Below, piece by piece: positions 21,995 through 31,685 of a stretch of DNA of 64,000 nucleotides. How positions within the stretch are numbered: the stretch's first letter is position 1; the number at the start of each line of letters is the position of its first letter. Made by a program: the position numbers and the translations under genes. This stretch comes from Diplolepis rosae (Eukaryota; Arthropoda; Insecta; Hymenoptera; Diplolepididae): contig JAPYXD010000403.1 of assembly GCA_030998225.1 (NCBI GenBank), positions 1,116,001 through 1,180,000 on the forward strand, written 5' to 3'. The notes below the pieces were generated by a model. It had not been told where the DNA came from and searched no databases. It saw nothing but the letters and a program-made list of their open reading frames with translations.

Positions 21995-22135
21995 CATTTG
22001 TTTCTATGTTCGGGAATCTCCGCCGGTATTCGGGGCATCGAATGGCTGTGTGAAATGTACGTGAGTAAACAAAGGATCACGCGACTTTCGCCTCTATAGC
22101 GAATGCGACTTACTACGTTTTCATTTGGGACAGCA

Positions 22136-22707
22136 AAAATTCTAAATTTCCTCAAATTTATTTTACTGAAATTTATGTAACCGAATTACCAATTGCTCTA
22201 TAATTTTTATATTTCCAATTCATCAAATAACTTAATGTATATATTTCCAAATAACTATATATCCGAATTCTCATTTCTCCAAATAATTATTTGACATAAT
22301 TTTCATATTATCAAAACATTATTTAACCTAACTTTTATTTATCCGAATTATCATTTGTCATAATTTTTATAATTACGAATTACGAATTTGACCTAAAACA
22401 TATCCAGCCGAAAAATAACGGTGCCAAATTCAAATGCAGCCAATCAGAATTTATAATAATTCAAATAAAAAATTTCATTTGAAACGCTTTGAATTTGTTT
22501 CATAGCTTAATACTTGGATACCCTACAAGTTGAAAGAAATTGACTTGGTTTGACGCATTACCATTTGCGATTCACTCTTAAAACGCGAAAAATTGATCCA
22601 TTTTTGAAGCGAATCATAAATAGAGATGTAATATAGATTGTTTACAACAATGTTAAGCGATAACGATCGTGGTTCAGACGAGAAGAACCTACTCACTCAA
22701 ATCATAC
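22136..22707. other. AT-rich stretch, nothing recognised
   Basis: ATTTATCCGAATTATCATTTG-like words recur at 22160-22390 in a loosely tandem fashion. No gene was seen. Confidence 0.45.
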
Positions 22708-23412
22708 AGGGTGGGCCATCTAACATTTGGAATTTGAATCAGCTATAAAAAAAAACTTATGGATATTTTTTCAACAGTATGGTTTCATTAGAAAGATTGA
22801 ACCTTTCCATTTAAGAATGAAACACAACATCATTCAAATGACTGCCACGGCTGGCCTTACAGTACCCCATTTGATCAGCCCAATGTTTCAGTACATTTTC
22901 GATTTTTTGGACAAAAGATCAATAAGCGTCATCATTGAGAAGCCAATGCACCCACAACGAGTGACTGTTTGGTATGGATTTTGGTACGGTGGCATAATTG
23001 GACCATTTTTCTTCGAAAATGAGCAAGGAGCCGCCGTTACGGTCAATGGCGAGCGTTACCGTGTCATGCTCAACGAATTTTTGTTTCCAAAAATTGAAGA
23101 GGATGATATGGAGGACATTTGGATTCAACAGGACGGGGCCACTTGCCACACAACACACAAGTTTGGTCATTCCATTGTCACTCGCCAGAAAATTTTGCAG
23201 CTTGGATGGGATGTCTTAACCCACCCACTATACTCACCTGATTTGCCACCATCGAATTACCATTTGTTCCGGTCTCTTCAAAATTCTTTGAACGATGTGA
23301 ACTGTGATTAAATTTCTCAGATAACTGTCGAAGTTGAATTTTATATTAATATCTTGGATACCAGAAGTTTCAATATCTTTTTATGTTAAATCTGATCAAG
23401 TATATGTAGATG
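22708..23412 (+). mobile_element. Short transposon with chimeric transposase
   Basis: The possible left end CAGGGTGGGCCATCTAAC (22708) has an approximate inverted partner in TATATGTAGATGGCC near 23400. The ends are weak. The interior is the chimeric reading frame described separately. Confidence 0.45.
22727..23311 (+). pseudogene. Chimeric transposase: DUF4817-like core, mariner tail
   Basis: The 194-codon open frame is uninterrupted. Residues about 65-145 match the catalytic core of the Tc1/mariner-superfamily group also seen at 41255: IIEKPMHPQRVTVWYGFW, GGIIGPFFFENEQGAAVTVN and WIQQDGATCHT (second Asp). From about residue 155 it changes to a classic mariner tail: LGWDVLTHPLYSPDLPP, then SNYHLFRSLQNSLND. 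The third catalytic Asp position is Asn (SNYHLF for SDYHLF). The first 60 residues are not recognisable. The first Asp segment is lost, so it is inactive. The join may reflect recombination between two transposons. Confidence 0.75.
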
Positions 23413-23548
23413 GCCGTTTCGTAGTTACACATCAGATGTATTACAAAATCTGGCTTAGTCTCAGTCCGGTTTCTAACTGAGATCACCAACTTTACATATT
23501 ATAATTGACGCGCTACGGTCCGGGCTTGGGAAGATTTTTTTTCGTCCT

Positions 23549-24280
23549 TTAAGGGGGTCGCCTTATGAAACGCCCGGAAAAAAGGTTCTGTTTAATGATT
23601 TTCGTTTTTCCAGAAAGAAACGATATACATCCATGATCCTTTACATTTATTTTAAACTACTTCTGAACAACATTGCAAAAAAAACCAAGTCAAAATTTTC
23701 CAAAATGGCGGCGTTATTCATGGCGGACTGGGATGCCTCGCGACTGGAGTAGTTGAACGGCGTGCATGATAGCGTTCGTAATTTTTGTCTGAAATCAATG
23801 AAATTTTATTTTTTATATTATTATATATTTATATTTTATATTGTATTTATATAATATTATATTTATATTATATTATGTTTATTCTATATGAACCATTAAA
23901 AAGTCAAAAACAATAGAAAATTCACTATTTTGTTCTGTTAAAATCAAAATTTACGATTTTCCGCAGTCAAATTTGTTAATATTATTGCATAAACAGTGTG
24001 AAAAATTGATAAAATTATGAATATCTGTGGTTCATATATAATAATTGTTTATTATCATCAAAATAAAATGTAGTTGAGGTCAATCGGTTGAAAACTTTTT
24101 GTGTAATCCTGCTTCAAAGTTTTTTTAAGATACAATTAGATCATAACAAAACTTACAGAGGTCAATTCCTAATCTGCTACTCCTGGTCGATACAACAAGC
24201 CCTCCGCTTCCTCGAAAAACGTCGATTAAAAACAAAATAAATGCGATTTTTTTCAGCTTTTCATGAGGCGACCCCCTTAA
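23549..24280. mobile_element. piggyBac-type MITE (TTAA target sites), 724 bp
   Basis: TTAA at 23549-23552 is followed by GGGGGTCGCCTTATGAAA. The right end TTTCATGAGGCGACCCCC is followed by TTAA at 24277-24280. The inverted ends are about 18 bp. The interior has no transposase; it holds TATAAT-rich sequence (about 23815-23890) and a small GC patch (AATGGCGGCG). The TTAA duplication is diagnostic of piggyBac-mobilised elements. Confidence 0.85.
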
Positions 24281-24863
24281 TACTTGATCTAACGAGTCGA
24301 TTAAATTTAAAATTTAAATTTATTAAAATCCCGGACATTCAAAGGAGTTGAATAAAATATTTCGACAAATATAATAAAGTATTTCGTTTTGTAGAAACGA
24401 TATGTTTAATATGAAAATAAAAGGAATCTGACCTTATGCCAAAATAACAAAATTAATAAAAATTCGATGAAAATAAAGTTTGAAAATTTTGTACATGTAT
24501 GTGCGTACCTAGAAATCTGGGAACTATAGAAAACTGCATTGAATCCAATTGTGGAGAAAGGTCTTGTTCGGTACCTCCCGATAGATCACGCGACCAGTTA
24601 CATTGACGGGCATCACTTCCGGTGACCTTTAGCGGTCACAGGTGACCGTTACTCGTGTCGTAACATGTAACATAATGTACCGTAAGCAGACGTAACGAGA
24701 ATCGAGCATGTGAGTGTTATGAGCTATAGTGAGGCCAGCCATTTGCAAGTGTAAAGTCGTGATATTTTCTTCGTAACATATTATGATAATTGATTTTTAG
24801 ATATAATGAGGACTTATTGAATTTTATCAAATGATTTTCTGAGAAGCGGGGTAGCCCAAAACT
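24281..24863. other. AT-rich stretch with GGTCAC palindromes
   Basis: No gene was seen. At 24619-24655, GGTGACC, GGTCAC and GTGACC occur within 37 bases: GGTGACC-TTTAGC-GGTCAC and GGTCAC-AG-GTGACC. Confidence 0.5.
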
Positions 24864-25931
24864 CACGGAGAAAATTTGTTCAGTAACCGTTACAATAAAG
24901 TTTTTCAAATTTTTGAAAGTTTTGAAAACGAAAACACTCGCACTATTCTTGTGCGTATAAGTTGTATGCTTATATAAAATACGCTTACATATACATAGTT
25001 TCTGATATATACATTTTGAAAGTAGTATCTTCCGAAGTTATACAGAAAAAATCTAGAGGTTCTATTCCGTTGCAGCAGTTCCTTTGGAACCTTTCGTGCC
25101 AAAAATGGTTCTTTTAGAGCAATTGTTGGAAAACTTCTGCCAAGCCTGAACTTACATGAGTTTGCAATAGACTTGGCCCATTTCAAAGAGGGCCCTTTGT
25201 TGAATGGTCAAGTGAAGGGATTAACAATGTCTGAATAATTATTCTTTGAAATTTGCTAGTAACTAAATAAAAATGAGAATTTGGAATTTTTTGTTGCTTT
25301 TTAAAAATTATTCCCTTACTGCTTTATACTGGGTTTTACAATTCCATTTTTCCCTATTTTAGAAATATATATTTACGAATCTATGTATGAATCGAAGAGA
25401 TGAATATGCATTTTCATAAGAAAATATTTCATAGGATTTCCAGGATTGCTATAAAATTATGAATTAAAGATATATATATATATATATATGATATAAACAA
25501 AGTTACAAATCTATTCAATCGAATTTGAATCTTTTTATATAAACTAAATAAGACTAAGATTCCAATTGTTAATAAAAAATTTGAGATTGGTTGTTATTTT
25601 GAATAAACTCTACTGCATCTGCGTAAACGCACAGATAACAATTTGGAATTGTAACAAATGAACATTTAATAAATATCTGCTAGTAAAAATTACTGATTTC
25701 TTCGTATTTATTACGAATTGCTCATTACGAATGAAAATAATTATCCTTATTATATTATATCCTTACAATGCGGGAACTAAAGAATAACAACAATTCCGAT
25801 TAGTTTCCGTTATAAGACAGAACATTACCTTCTCCTAAAATAATGTCAAAATTCACCGAAATGTCTCAATGTCTAACTTTAAAAAACTTTATTGTAACGG
25901 TTATTAAACACAATGAAATTTTTTCAGTCAG
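24864..25931. mobile_element. About 1.07-kb element with CACGGAG inverted ends
   Basis: The left end CACGGAGAAAATTTG followed by GTAACCGTTACAATAAAG is inverted at the right as CTTTATTGTAACGGTTATTA and GAAATTTTTTCAG. The inverted arms are about 45 bp. The outermost right bases are diverged. The interior is AT-rich without a transposase; the (AT)n run at 25471-25490 lies inside. Confidence 0.65.
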
Positions 25932-26440
25932 TATAAAACAATTTATATACAGTATACTAAAGTCTTAGCACTACAAGGAGAAAAATAATCTGAGAAACTT
26001 TATTCAAATTTAGAGCAAAGTTGATAAGACATATGGACAAGTTGGAGATTATTTAATATTATTGTAATAATTTGTGACTATTACATTTTGAAACTTTACT
26101 CTATATTCCCATAGTTTACCGAACCGGGAAGCCTTCTTCAACATTCTGTACGTCACAAATTATTACAATAATTTCTAATAATCATTCGAGAGTGGCAAAT
26201 TTCAGAGGCAAGTTACTAATTTTGGGCTAATTTTAGATCAATAAATATCAGTCTTATCTAATATAGGTTTTATTTTAATGCAATCATATTGAACATAATA
26301 ATAATAAGATACAATAAATTTTATGTGCCTCAGCCGCGGAAACTCGTTTTTCCGTTACAGCTGAGAGTAAAGCAATGTTGTATATTCCGTTACAGAGGAA
26401 TACAATGTAGAAATTGAACTGCGCATGTGCATTATAGTCT

Positions 26441-26544
26441 TACAGCGGAACGCAATCTATTTCTTATTCTTCTTCTTCTCACTTCTTCTTCGTACAGCGG
26501 AACGCAATCTATTTCTTATTCTTCTTCTTCTCACTTCTTCTTCG
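26441..26544 (+). repeat. 52-bp tandem duplication in copy A
   Basis: Two identical 52-bp units (26441-26492 and 26493-26544), each starting TACAGCGGAACGCAATC and ending CTTCTTCTTCG. Other family copies have one unit. Confidence 0.95.
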
Positions 26545-26797
26545 TACAGCGTTAGTACTGACTACTACACAAGACCGATAAAATCAAAATGGCCGGGACT
26601 AGTCGGCAATTTGCGCCCGCTTCGTACAACTAGCACAGCAAACAACTACAATAAGTACTAGATTAGATTCCAATGTACGCATAAAAACTCGTATCCGCAC
26701 CACAGTCACATAAAATAGAATATGTGCCAATGCACACAATTCGGGACATTGCGAGACTCGCGACAATGCTCGCAGGACTGATCGCGCCTCGGATTCG

Positions 26798-26871
26798 TCT
26801 CGGCTACGCTTCGACTACGCATCGGCTACGCCTCGACTATGCCTCACCTACGCCTCAACTACGCCTTGCCT
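26798..26871 (+). repeat. 11-12-bp minisatellite in a hairpin loop
   Basis: About six units of the form GGCTACGCCTCG/ACTACGCCTCA lie between GCGACAATGCTCGCAGGA (about 26760) and TCCTGCGAGCATTGTCGC (about 26878). Copy B and the 40-kb copy have only a single CGCCTCGGCTTCGA in the same loop. Confidence 0.85.
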
Positions 26872-26940
26872 TCGATCTCCTGCGAGCATTGTCGCTCGTC
26901 ACGCAATCACCCTCATTGTGTGCCTAGGCACATAATATAC

Positions 26941-27464
26941 TATTATGTGCCTCCGGCGCGGAAACTCGTTTTTCCGTTACAGCTGAGAGTAACGGAATGT
27001 TGCGTATTCCGTTACAGAGGAATATAATGTAAAAATTAAACTGCGCATGCGCATATAGTCTTACAGCGGAGCAGAATCTTCTTCTTATTCTTCTTCTTCT
27101 TCGTACAGCGTTGGCACCGTACTGACAAAGCCTTGTACATTTGAACTGCGCATGCGTCTATTACAATACGCTTGTACTACACAAGATCGAGAAAATCAAA
27201 ATGGCCGGAAGTATTCGCGAAATATCAAGAGTAATGACTAGCGCCGCAAACAACTACAATATTACATTAGATTCGAGTGTACGCATAAAAACTCGTATCC
27301 GCACCGAAGTCACATAAAATAGAATACGTGCCAATGCACACAATTCGAGAAATTACGAGACTCGCGACAATGCTCGCAGGACTAATCGCGCCTCGGCTTC
27401 GATCTCCTGCGAGCATTGTCGCTCGTCACGCAATAACCCTCATTGTGCACCTAGGTACGTAATA
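26941..27464 (+). repeat. GTGCC-ended repeat, copy B (tandem)
   Basis: It starts TATTATGTGCCTCCGGCGCG, ends CACCTAGGTACGTAATA and follows copy A after 3 bases. It carries the full NRF-1/EWG-type palindrome TGCGCATGCGCA at 27042-27053 and a second, TGCGCATGCG, at 27147. The stem GACAATGCTCGCAGG / CCTGCGAGCATTGTC is intact with a short loop. Confidence 0.85.
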
Positions 27465-27654
27465 TATTATTGTATGGAAGGTTTTTAAAAAAAATAAAAG
27501 AGTATAAGTGCAATCCTGGATGAACTTTAAATGATGAATTCGAAAGTTCTGGGCAAAAGGAAAAATTTACTCAAAGTATCCATCCATTTTGTATGAAAAA
27601 TAACTTTCAAAATTTTCATCAAATCTTTACATTTTGAGACCACCTGAGTCAGAG

Positions 27655-27770
27655 AAAATTTCTCTGTTTCCTCGCCAGACAATGACCCCGGAACCACGTT
27701 AGCATTGTTTCAGGGTCATTGCCTATGGGCGCAATTCGCGGGATCTCGGTGCTCTCCTAAGTTAGCTTGC
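27655..27770 (-). repeat. R1-like LINE 3' segment fragment
   Basis: CTCGCCAGACAATGACCCCG and ACCACGTTAGCATT match the 3' segments of the R1-like copies at 48425-48470 and 55970-56020. No reading frame is preserved. Confidence 0.7.
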
Positions 27771-27837
27771 TTGACATTAGTGTGTGTTTGGCAGCCATTG
27801 GTTTACGACGCGAAAAATTTGTCTGGCTATTTTTACT

Positions 27838-28555
27838 ATGGAAAAAAAAATTGAGCAACGAGTTTGCTTGGAATTTTGTGTTTCCAATGGAATTACGGCT
27901 TCAGAATCATTGAAAATGTTGCAGAAGTGTGTTGGGGAGTCTACTCTATCGAGAACGCAAGCATCAAGTCGTAGAAAACTTGCCCCATGCAAGTCGTCCA
28001 GCCACCTCTGTTAACGATGATAACATCGGTTTCTTCAATTACTGTAGTGTGGTTCACCATGAATTCGTTCAAGAGGGTCGAACAGTCAATAGGAAATACT
28101 ACTTTGCCGTTTTGAGGCGTCTACGTGAAGCAATTTGTCGTAAACGGACGGATTTTTGGGCAGAAAACTCATGGATTTTTCACCAGGATAATGCGCCGTC
28201 ACATTCCAGCCTGATTGTGACTAAATTTTTGGCTAAACACGAAACAAAAGTCATTGTTCAGCCACCGTATTCGCCAGATTTGGCTCCCTGCGACTTTTTC
28301 CTGTTTCCAAAACTCAAATATCCTCTCCGGGGAACGCTCCATGAGTCGATTGAGGACATAAAAAGAAATTCGCTGAAGGAACTAAAGGTCATACTGGCCG
28401 AGGCCTATAAGAAATGTATGGAAAATTGGATTAACCATTGGCATGCTTGTATTGGCTCAAAAGGAGCCTATTTTAAAGGTGATAATAAAGATTTGAATTA
28501 AAATAAATAAAAATGTTGTTTTTTCAACGAGTCCGGGTCAAATTTAATCAGAAGG
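27838..28555 (+). pseudogene. Mariner transposase with internal deletion
   Basis: It starts at ATG 27838 (MEKKIEQRVCLEFCVSNG) with the N-terminal HTH part through LKMLQKCVGESTLSRT, then loses the middle, including the first catalytic Asp. It resumes in a new frame with VVHHEFVQEGRTVNRKYY, WIFHQDNAPSHSS (second Asp) and, 34 residues on, CDFFLFPKLKYPLRGT (third Asp). It then runs to a normal C-terminus, CIGSKGAYFKGDN, with stop TAA near 28501. The right terminal repeat CGGGTCAAATTTAATCAGAAGG precedes TA (28556-28557). The left repeat was not found; an R1 fragment lies just upstream. Non-functional. Confidence 0.85.
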
Positions 28556-28710
28556 TATTCACATTCCATAAACCGCCTTTTATTATATTTCAAAGAATTT
28601 TTTGTTTACATGACTTTCTCCTTATTAATGGAAAAAGAGTTTTTCTTGGATTAAGTAAAGGACCTCGTACGCTTTTTTTTTCAAATCGTTTGCCAGTCAA
28701 ATTTCTTTGA

Positions 28711-29690
28711 GAGTGAAAAGCTCTTCGCGACGGACCAAGCAGGAACTTCGGTCCTGTCTCTGGAATGGTTTCACATGTGGAAAGAAGCTTCGTACGATGT
28801 ACTTGACTTGATCGGGATTCTCCAGGCTGGGGGTCTTTCTTCTAGCTTTTCCCTATGCCTCGTCTCAGAACTGTTCTAGCTGCTTTCCATGCCTTGTGTA
28901 GCATAGCCAATGCTCCCAGATCGTGAATGGAATTTACCCCCTCCACTCTACCAGTTTATTGCAAAAAAAGCAATTTTTTAAATATAATTTGGGGAAATTT
29001 TTGAAGTATATTACTTTTTCAAGTTGTTCTTCAATTATATTTGAAAGTTTGCCCAAATTATACTTGAAAAATTGCTTTTTTTCAATTAAATGTCAAAATC
29101 GCGCTGTGAGGCATTCACGACGTAGGACAAACAACTAGTTGCTCCACCGGTACATCGAGCTCTTAGTACGCCTGGACCCCGGCAGGTCATCGAGTGATCA
29201 CATGCTGCGGTTACTTTCCGCCTCGTCACCCGCACTGTGTTACCCAACGATCAAGCAGACTTCGCCCAACCAAGTCCATCAATGAGCCTGGTTTCCTAGA
29301 GGTATTTATAATCAACCCCCTGGTCTCTCGTCTGAATACCATTTCCCGGCCCCTATTGGGTACAATCAGGTCGTTTTTAACGACCTTCTCACCGACCAGT
29401 ATTCCCTTTTTATCTAGGCGGGCTTCTTCCCGCTTGGGTGACTTGCTTTTCAAAAATCACATGCTATGGGGGTCTGCTCAATAGGCCTCGCTGAGGCTTT
29501 GCTCAAGGAGGAGAATCTGGGCCTCGAAGAACTTGAAAGGATCGTTTGGGGAGAAGAGCAGCTGTATACACGCGCCCTTGCCGTCTTCATTCTAACGAAC
29601 CCTGCGTCGGTCTCCAGAAAGTCCCCGATGCCACAATCGGGGTTGCACATAAGGATCCTGGTCCTCCTTGAGGCATCCTGATACCAAGCA
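28711..29690 (-). pseudogene. R1-clade LINE ORF2 remnant (endonuclease, pre-RT)
   Basis: On the reverse strand, from 29690 downward, broken frames read as an APE-type endonuclease domain that nicks target DNA: CNPDCGIGDFLETDAGFVR, ARVYSC, SPKREEARLDKKGILVGE, NDLIVPNRGREMVFRRETRG and RSLLDRWVTQCG. Then GPGVLRARCTGGATSC (about 29150) and, after a 127-bp insertion, LGALAMLHKAWKAARTVLRR (about 28900), typical of the segment between endonuclease and reverse transcriptase. The conserved Asp/His residues are mostly lost to frameshifts. No RT core remains. It is in the same orientation as the half-LINEs and may be a diverged relative of their missing ORF2. Confidence 0.75.
28959..29085. mobile_element. 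127-bp MITE inside the R1 ORF2 remnant
   Basis: The left end TTGCAAAAAAAGCAATTTTT and right end AAAAATTGCTTTTTTTCAA are inverted, extending to TATAATTTGGGGAAA / GCCCAAATTATA. The flanks are TTTA and TTAA. It splits the R1 reading frame, so it inserted later. Confidence 0.85.
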
Positions 29691-29694
29691 GCTT

Positions 29695-29870
29695 TTTGAA
29701 CAAGAGTAGATTTACTTGATCTCAGAAAATATATTCTCAGTTGGAATAGTGCATTCTATTAAATTCACACCATTAAATATAATGCAAAAAATTAATACAA
29801 AACTTATTTGTCTTGAATCTATATGTTCTTGATCCAAGCATAGTTTTACTGATTCTACACTGATAGAAAT
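29695..29870. repeat. Dispersed repeat with TTGATC words, copy 1
   Basis: AATAGTGCATTCTATTAAAT and GAACAAGAGTAGATTTACTT are inverted copies of 43345-43515 (GAATTTAATAGAATGCACTA; CTGCTCTTGTTCCAAG). The flank TACACTGATAGAAA resembles the CACTGAGAAA termini. Confidence 0.7.
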
Positions 29871-30062
29871 GGTTCGGGAGTTTTAGCCATTCGGTTGTAG
29901 GTTGAGAATTTATAATTGTATTTATAAAATAATATGTCTCTCTGAACAACGCAGGATGTTGAATACAGAAATCAAAATATTGTAAGTGAAACTGGTCGAA
30001 TCAGAAATATAATATGGGAAGGCGAACAATACATTTTTCCATAGCAACCAATAATATAGTTG

Positions 30063-30195
30063 ATTCGTTCATATTTATTCAGTTATAATCGATGGTTAAA
30101 ATACAAATCTCATATTGCTGTATCTATGCCAGCAATAAGGTAAGGTTAAATTAATCATAAATATCGTTATAACAGCCATTCCTTTCTATCGGTGT
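30063..30195. repeat. Dispersed 130-bp repeat, copy 2
   Basis: Same orientation and near-identical to 8335-8462, including CTCATATTGCTGTATCTATG and CCATTCCTTTCTATC. Confidence 0.75.
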
Positions 30196-30310
30196 ATTAT
30201 TTTCTTGAATCCAGAAAATCAGTCCCTTGAACTCAAAAATTAATGGCTTCCTACAAGTAAAGGCGGCCAAGCAATTACGCCTACTTAAATAAATGCACAT
30301 TTTTGTCGTA

Positions 30311-30494
30311 CACTGAGAAAAAATGGTATCGAATCTATAGCATTCCTCCAAAAGTATGTATATCATTTATTTAAATCAATGTGCTATAAAATTTGTAGCA
30401 TATTTATTGGTTCTTATAGCATATTTCTTTAAATCATTTATGTACATGCTTTTGGCAGAAATGCTGTAGATTTAATAGCATTTTTTTCTTAGTG
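30311..30494. mobile_element. Palindromic MITE, CACTGAG termini, GCTAT words, 184 bp
   Basis: It opens CACTGAGAAAAAATGGTATC and closes AATAGCATTTTTTTCTTAGTG, flanked by TA and CA. The interior has ATAGCA, TGCTAT, GTAGCAT and AGCATGT in both orientations. The copy at 36838-37911 has the same ends and, without its insertion, a length of 187 bp. Confidence 0.88.
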
Positions 30495-31454
30495 CACTGT
30501 ATATCAAATTCATGAAAATTTCATCCAATTTTAACTTTAATTTATTACTAAATTTTTTTCAAACAATTTAACTCTTTATTTGTTTAACTAAGTTTAGTAA
30601 AAGAAGGATAACTTTTCAAAGCTGAATTAAATTTATCTAAGCATATGATATGAGGAATAGTAAGATCATATGGAAATGAATAGTAACTTTCTCTGCGCTG
30701 TCACCTCACAGCTATCCATATAATGCAAAGATAATGTGGGTGTTATATAAATACATGGTGTAATGCCGAGCGCGACTTTTGCAGGACTGAAGCAAGATGT
30801 TTCAATTCAACTAAATTATCGTCTTCCTCTTTTTTATAGCTATAGTTTCTCGCTTCAGTGGCATGCTGATTCGTTTCCAATATACAAATTCATTTATGCA
30901 AATACTTTTTCTGAAGAAACGAAATTTTTAAAAAGAGAAATTTATGAACTCGGATTTTTCATTTATTATTAAAATTGAGCTTTATAAAATCAGAACCAAG
31001 ATTTATATTTAATATAGTATCTTTCAAGGGTCAGCTGATGATTAAAAATCTTCAATGATCTCTTTTTTTACATTTAAACCTTTTTTTGAACAAAGGAATA
31101 CGTATGTATATGATGCTGCAAAAGTAAATGATATTTTTAAGTAGTGATTTTCCGGCACGGGTTATCCTTGCCAATCAGCAAGCGTGTTGAAAACTCACAT
31201 TAATTAGCTGCATGTAGCGCTCCAGTTCGCAGATAATCTTCATTCGCGTTTGTAAAGACAAGAAAAGATTCGACGCCATGTCGACTGGCTATCAAACATC
31301 AGGAAAAATAATACGAGTTTAAATTATGCTGTTTTTAATTATTCTTACAAAATTTCCCTTATTTTCATACGAGCCTGTAGCTCGGGTGGCAAACTTCACA
31401 CACACCTAAAAAAGCCTATTGTCCTATGACGCACAGGATATTTTTTTCATGCAG

Positions 31455-31685
31455 GCATGAATTTGGCGAGTTCATCATACTTGTAAGAAGGGACAAAACT
31501 ACGAGTGAAGTAAGAAATAGCGGGAGTGAAAACTGTCTCTATGGAGCAAAAGTAATTGCGTTAATGTAACTTACATTGTCACCATTATTTTTACTCCCTG
31601 GGGACAGTTTTTACTTCCGCTATTTCTCACTTCACTCGCAGTTTTGCTCCTTCTTACAAGTATGATAAACTCGCTAAATTCATAC
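31455..31685. mobile_element. Foldback element, arms about 95 bp
   Basis: The left arm has GAATTTGGCGAGTTCATCAT, TGTAAGAAGG and AAATAGCGGGAGTGAAAACT. The right arm is its complement, ending ATGATAAACTCGCTAAATTC. The spacer is about 45 bp. No transposase is present and I could not define target duplications. Confidence 0.85.

Larger units (their letters stand above)
20779..22135. mobile_element. 1357-bp element with 136-bp inverted ends
   Basis: The left arm 20779-20914 starts TGCTGTCCCAAATGAAAACG and the right arm 22000-22135 ends CGTTTTCATTTGGGACAGCA. The arms match at about 90 percent by eye, including CGCATTCGCTATAGAGG and CGAACATAGAAAC. Between them lies a truncated mariner transposase and half of a CACTCTAAAAAC MITE. 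I see no clear target duplication. Mariner ends are normally about 30 bp, so these arms probably belong to a different host element. Confidence 0.8.
26321..26937 (+). repeat. GTGCC-ended repeat, copy A
   Basis: It runs from TTATGTGCCTCAGCCGCGG to CCTAGGCACATAATA, so the outer 11 bases are inverted. Inside, in order: hairpin TTCCGTTAC..GTAA, ACTGCGCATGTGC, pyrimidine-rich TTCTTCTTC, AAAATGGCCGGGA, ACGCATAAAAACTCGTATCC, then the stem GCGACAATGCTCGCAGGA with its complement 110 bases on. Copy B follows directly in tandem. There is no coding capacity and the class is unknown. Confidence 0.85.
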
